A stretch of DNA of 46,331 bases. Origin: Bacillus sp. CHD6a. GTDB taxonomy: Bacteria; Bacillota; Bacilli; Bacillales; Bacillaceae_I. Below the pieces are notes generated by a model. The model made no database searches. It was given only the letters and a program-made list of their open reading frames with translations, and had not been told where the DNA came from. The translations under genes were made by a program, and so were the position numbers. The stretch is from NCBI RefSeq assembly GCF_001293645.1, contig NZ_LBMD01000030.1, positions 1 through 46,331 on the forward strand, read 5' to 3'. Shown piece by piece: positions 46,151 to 46,331 of this stretch (position 1 is the first letter of the stretch; every line of letters begins with the position of its first letter).

Positions 46151-46331
46151 CTGTTGATTTACGTTCCAGGTGCTTCGCTTGCCTGAGGACGGTCCGTGAG
46201 CCTCCCACACTCCGTTGGAGGCAACTGAAAAACTGATAAAGTAAAGTTTGTATGATTCCTAGCTGTTGATTGGAGCAAAAGGCGAAGACTCCTGTGGGAG
46301 ATAGCGCTAGGTGGAGACCCCGCAGGCATAG
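46151..46331. repeat. dispersed repeat cluster running off the window
   Basis: A unit like the one at 4471 (starting CTGTTGATTTACGTTCC, 46151-46217) is interrupted by a short-form MITE-like element. That element starts GAGGCAACTGAAAAA at 46218 and continues with the AGCTGTTGATTGG core to the window end. Its right end is not included. Confidence 0.8.

Overview
The window looks like the chromosome of a low-GC, spore-forming Bacillaceae (Bacillus sensu lato). The signs are AGGAGG-type ribosome binding sites with frequent TTG/GTG starts, a YjcZ-type sporulation peptide, KinA/KinB-like sporulation kinases, a HutP-controlled histidine operon, PatA, a PurR-box purine permease and a run of subtilisins. 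I name no species. No rRNA, tRNA, CRISPR array or prophage was seen.

Layout. 1-1.5 kb (minus): truncated alpha/beta hydrolase, membrane protein, a 46-codon overlapping ORF and yjcZ. 1.7-4.2 kb: manganese catalase and a LysM-NlpC/P60 cell-wall hydrolase, separated by dispersed repeats. 4.4-5.2 kb: nested repeats. 5.6-9.8 kb: two tandem, overlapping sigma/anti-sigma-like fusion genes with large extracytoplasmic domains. 9.9-11.8 kb: ArsR regulator, an atypical SDR and a TPR-like membrane protein. 11.8-18 kb: hutP-hutH-hutU-hutI-hutG with a recognisable HutP attenuator and no hutM. 18-25 kb: a beta-hydroxyacid dehydrogenase, a soluble PAS kinase, a membrane kinase/NarL-type regulator pair and an SNF-family transporter. 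25.4-32.4 kb: four secreted S8 proteases, namely a two-gene operon (one product with S-layer homology domains) and two AprE-like subtilisins. 32.9-36 kb: ECF sigma, small putative anti-sigma and a 736-residue TPR-rich surface protein, all overlapping. 36-46.3 kb: patA, small genes, a PurR-controlled NCS2 permease, PadR, a KinB-like kinase, a lipoprotein, an MFS transporter, an ArsR-SDR pair with a perfect palindromic operator, a small membrane protein and more repeats.

Main themes. (1) A MITE-like repeat family has inverted ends and, in the best copy, a perfect 8-bp target duplication. Several copies are nested at the same internal site. (2) The two AprE-like genes share an inverted operator candidate, ATTGGGAAA-N44/45-TTTCCCAAT, at nearly the same distance from their starts, and are flanked by two repeat copies in the same orientation. 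(3) Membrane sensing is prominent: two sigma/anti-sigma fusions, one conventional ECF module, three histidine kinases and two ArsR-SDR pairs. Start codons were often moved downstream of the longest reading frame where a Shine-Dalgarno sequence decided the matter; this is stated in each entry.
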